Of a DNA stretch of 5,573 nt, positions 4,724-5,573 are shown piece after piece. Numbering within the stretch: position 1 is the stretch's first letter; every line of letters begins with the position of its first letter. Below the pieces are notes generated by a model, which searched no databases, was not told the origin of the DNA, and was given only the letters and a program-made list of their open reading frames with translations. The stretch is from positions 1-5,573 of the forward strand of contig JACDHU010000135.1 in NCBI GenBank assembly GCA_013820865.1, given 5' to 3'. The position numbers and the translations under genes are program-made. The stretch comes from Chloroflexota bacterium (lineage in GTDB: Bacteria; Chloroflexota; Limnocylindria; QHBO01).

Positions 4724-5573
4724 ATGTCCCGCATCGCCATCATCTTCACCGGGGGCACCATCGCGATGCGTCACGACGCGTCTGATGGCGGAAATGTGCC
4801 CACCATGCGCGGGGCGGAGCTGCTTTCGGCAACGCCCGGCCTCGACGAGATCGCCGACCTTGAGCCGATCGACTGGGGCCTCGTTCCGGCCTCGCACCTG
4901 ACCTTCGACCAGGTGCTCGACATCGGGCGCACGTTGGCTGACCAGCTCGCGCGGTCGGAGATCGACGGGGCGGTCGTGGTGCAGGGAACGGACGTCATCG
5001 AGGAAACGGCGTTCGCCTGGGACCTGCTGCCGTTGCCGTCGAAGCCGGTCGTGGTGGTGGGAGCCATGCGATCGGCCTCGCAGGAGGGCTACGACGGCCC
5101 GGAGAACCTGCGCAATGCCGTCCTCGCAGCAGCCGATCCGGAGCTCGCGGACCAGGGCGTCGTGGTCGCCATGGCCGGCGAACTTCACGGAGCCGATGAC
5201 GTGCGCAAAACGAATACTCATGCCTATGCCACCTTTCAGAGCCCGAACACCGGCCGGCTCGGCGTCGTGGCGGACGGTCGGGTCTCTGTGCTGCGCCGCC
5301 GGCAACCCGCGCGACTGGCTCGCGTCCCGGCGCATGCCGCGCTGCCCGTGCCGCTGCTCCCGATCGTGCTCGATGCGTCGCCGGTCCTGCCCGAAGGTCG
5401 CCCGGCAGGCCTGGTGGTGGCGGCCGCGGGCGGGGGCAACACGCCATCGGCGTACCTGCAGCTCGCGAGCGATCTCATCGATGCCGGCGTGCCGGTCGTG
5501 CTCACGACGCGCTGTCCGTCCGGCCGGGTGCTGCCCGGCTACGCGTTTCCTGGCGGTTCCACGACGTGGTGGG
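4724..5573 (+). CDS. L-asparaginase family protein (right end cut off)
   Basis: The frame is open for 283 residues to the window edge. TGGTIA (9-14) carries the first catalytic Thr (Thr12). VVVQGTDVIEETA (84-96) carries the second Thr-Asp pair (Thr89-Asp90). VVGAMRSASQEGYDGPENL (112-130) is the usual motif after the fourth strand. VRKTNTHAYATFQSPNTGRLG (160-180) holds the active-site Lys162. GGGNTP (236-241) and TTRCPSGRV (261-269) are the C-terminal domain elements. The enzyme hydrolyses asparagine, and in some members glutamine, to the acid and ammonia. The lack of a signal peptide points to a cytosolic enzyme. Family members are about 320-340 residues, so around 40 are missing. In the second motif Gln87 replaces the more usual His, and the N-terminal flexible loop is short, so substrate preference is uncertain. 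ATG 4724 is the only possible upstream start because of the in-frame TAG at 4712. Confidence 0.92.
   Translation, partial: MSRIAIIFTGGTIAMRHDASDGGNVPTMRGAELLSATPGLDEIADLEPIDWGLVPASHLTFDQVLDIGRTLADQLARSEIDGAVVVQGTDVIEETAFAWDLLPLPSKPVVVVGAMRSASQEGYDGPENLRNAVLAAADPELADQGVVVAMAGELHGADDVRKTNTHAYATFQSPNTGRLGVVADGRVSVLRRRQPARLARVPAHAALPVPLLPIVLDASPVLPEGRPAGLVVAAAGGGNTPSAYLQLASDLIDAGVPVVLTTRCPSGRVLPGYAFPGGSTTWW

Noticed and set aside
3835..4761. 308-residue leftward frame across the membrane, nitroreductase and asparaginase genes
   Set aside because: It overlaps three well-supported genes in other frames and is Arg/Ser/Pro-rich, typical of a GC-rich shadow frame.

Overview
This is a GC-rich bacterial stretch of ordinary chromosomal type, packed with short single genes and gene pairs on both strands. 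The content fits a high-GC soil or freshwater lineage that uses coenzyme F420. Two luciferase-like (LLM) oxidoreductases lie in a row, and beside them are a META-domain lipoprotein, small membrane proteins, a nitroreductase-fold protein and an asparaginase. Chloroflexota of the Limnocylindria type would fit best by general resemblance, with Actinomycetota as the alternative. This placement is inferred from gene content and base composition, not from a marker gene. I see no rRNA, tRNA, CRISPR array, insertion sequence or phage gene.

Layout. Positions 1-1503 are read leftwards: a 27-codon membrane mini-protein (1420-1503) overlaps the start of a complete LLM oxidoreductase (513-1433). After a 219-base gap comes the N-terminal part of a second LLM oxidoreductase (1-293), cut by the window edge. 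Two rightward genes follow: a secreted or membrane-anchored protein of unknown function (1625-2107) and a 60-residue two-helix membrane protein (2231-2413). A leftward lipoprotein with two META-like domains (2420-3214) converges on the latter. It is divergent from a rightward membrane protein with five predicted helices and an external C-terminal domain (3296-4108). A leftward nitroreductase-family gene (4121-4675) converges on that one and is divergent from an asparaginase (4724 to the right edge, about 40 residues missing).

Expression signals come in two kinds. The 27-codon gene and the 60-residue gene have good Shine-Dalgarno sequences. Three other starts (293, 3273, 4724) lack one and instead have a -10-like TAGNNT hexamer only 6-7 bases before ATG, as expected for leaderless transcripts. 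At 3273 the leaderless reading frame would be an 8-codon minicistron whose stop overlaps the start of the membrane gene (ATGA). No clear intrinsic terminator was found; the convergent pairs are separated by only 6 and 12 bases.

No single pathway links all the genes. The two LLM genes and the mini-protein may form one unit; the others look like independent housekeeping or envelope genes. I do not see a defence, mobile or biosynthetic system. The most unusual items are the overlapping mini-protein gene, the minicistron arrangement, the repeated leaderless-promoter pattern, and the two uncharacterised envelope proteins.
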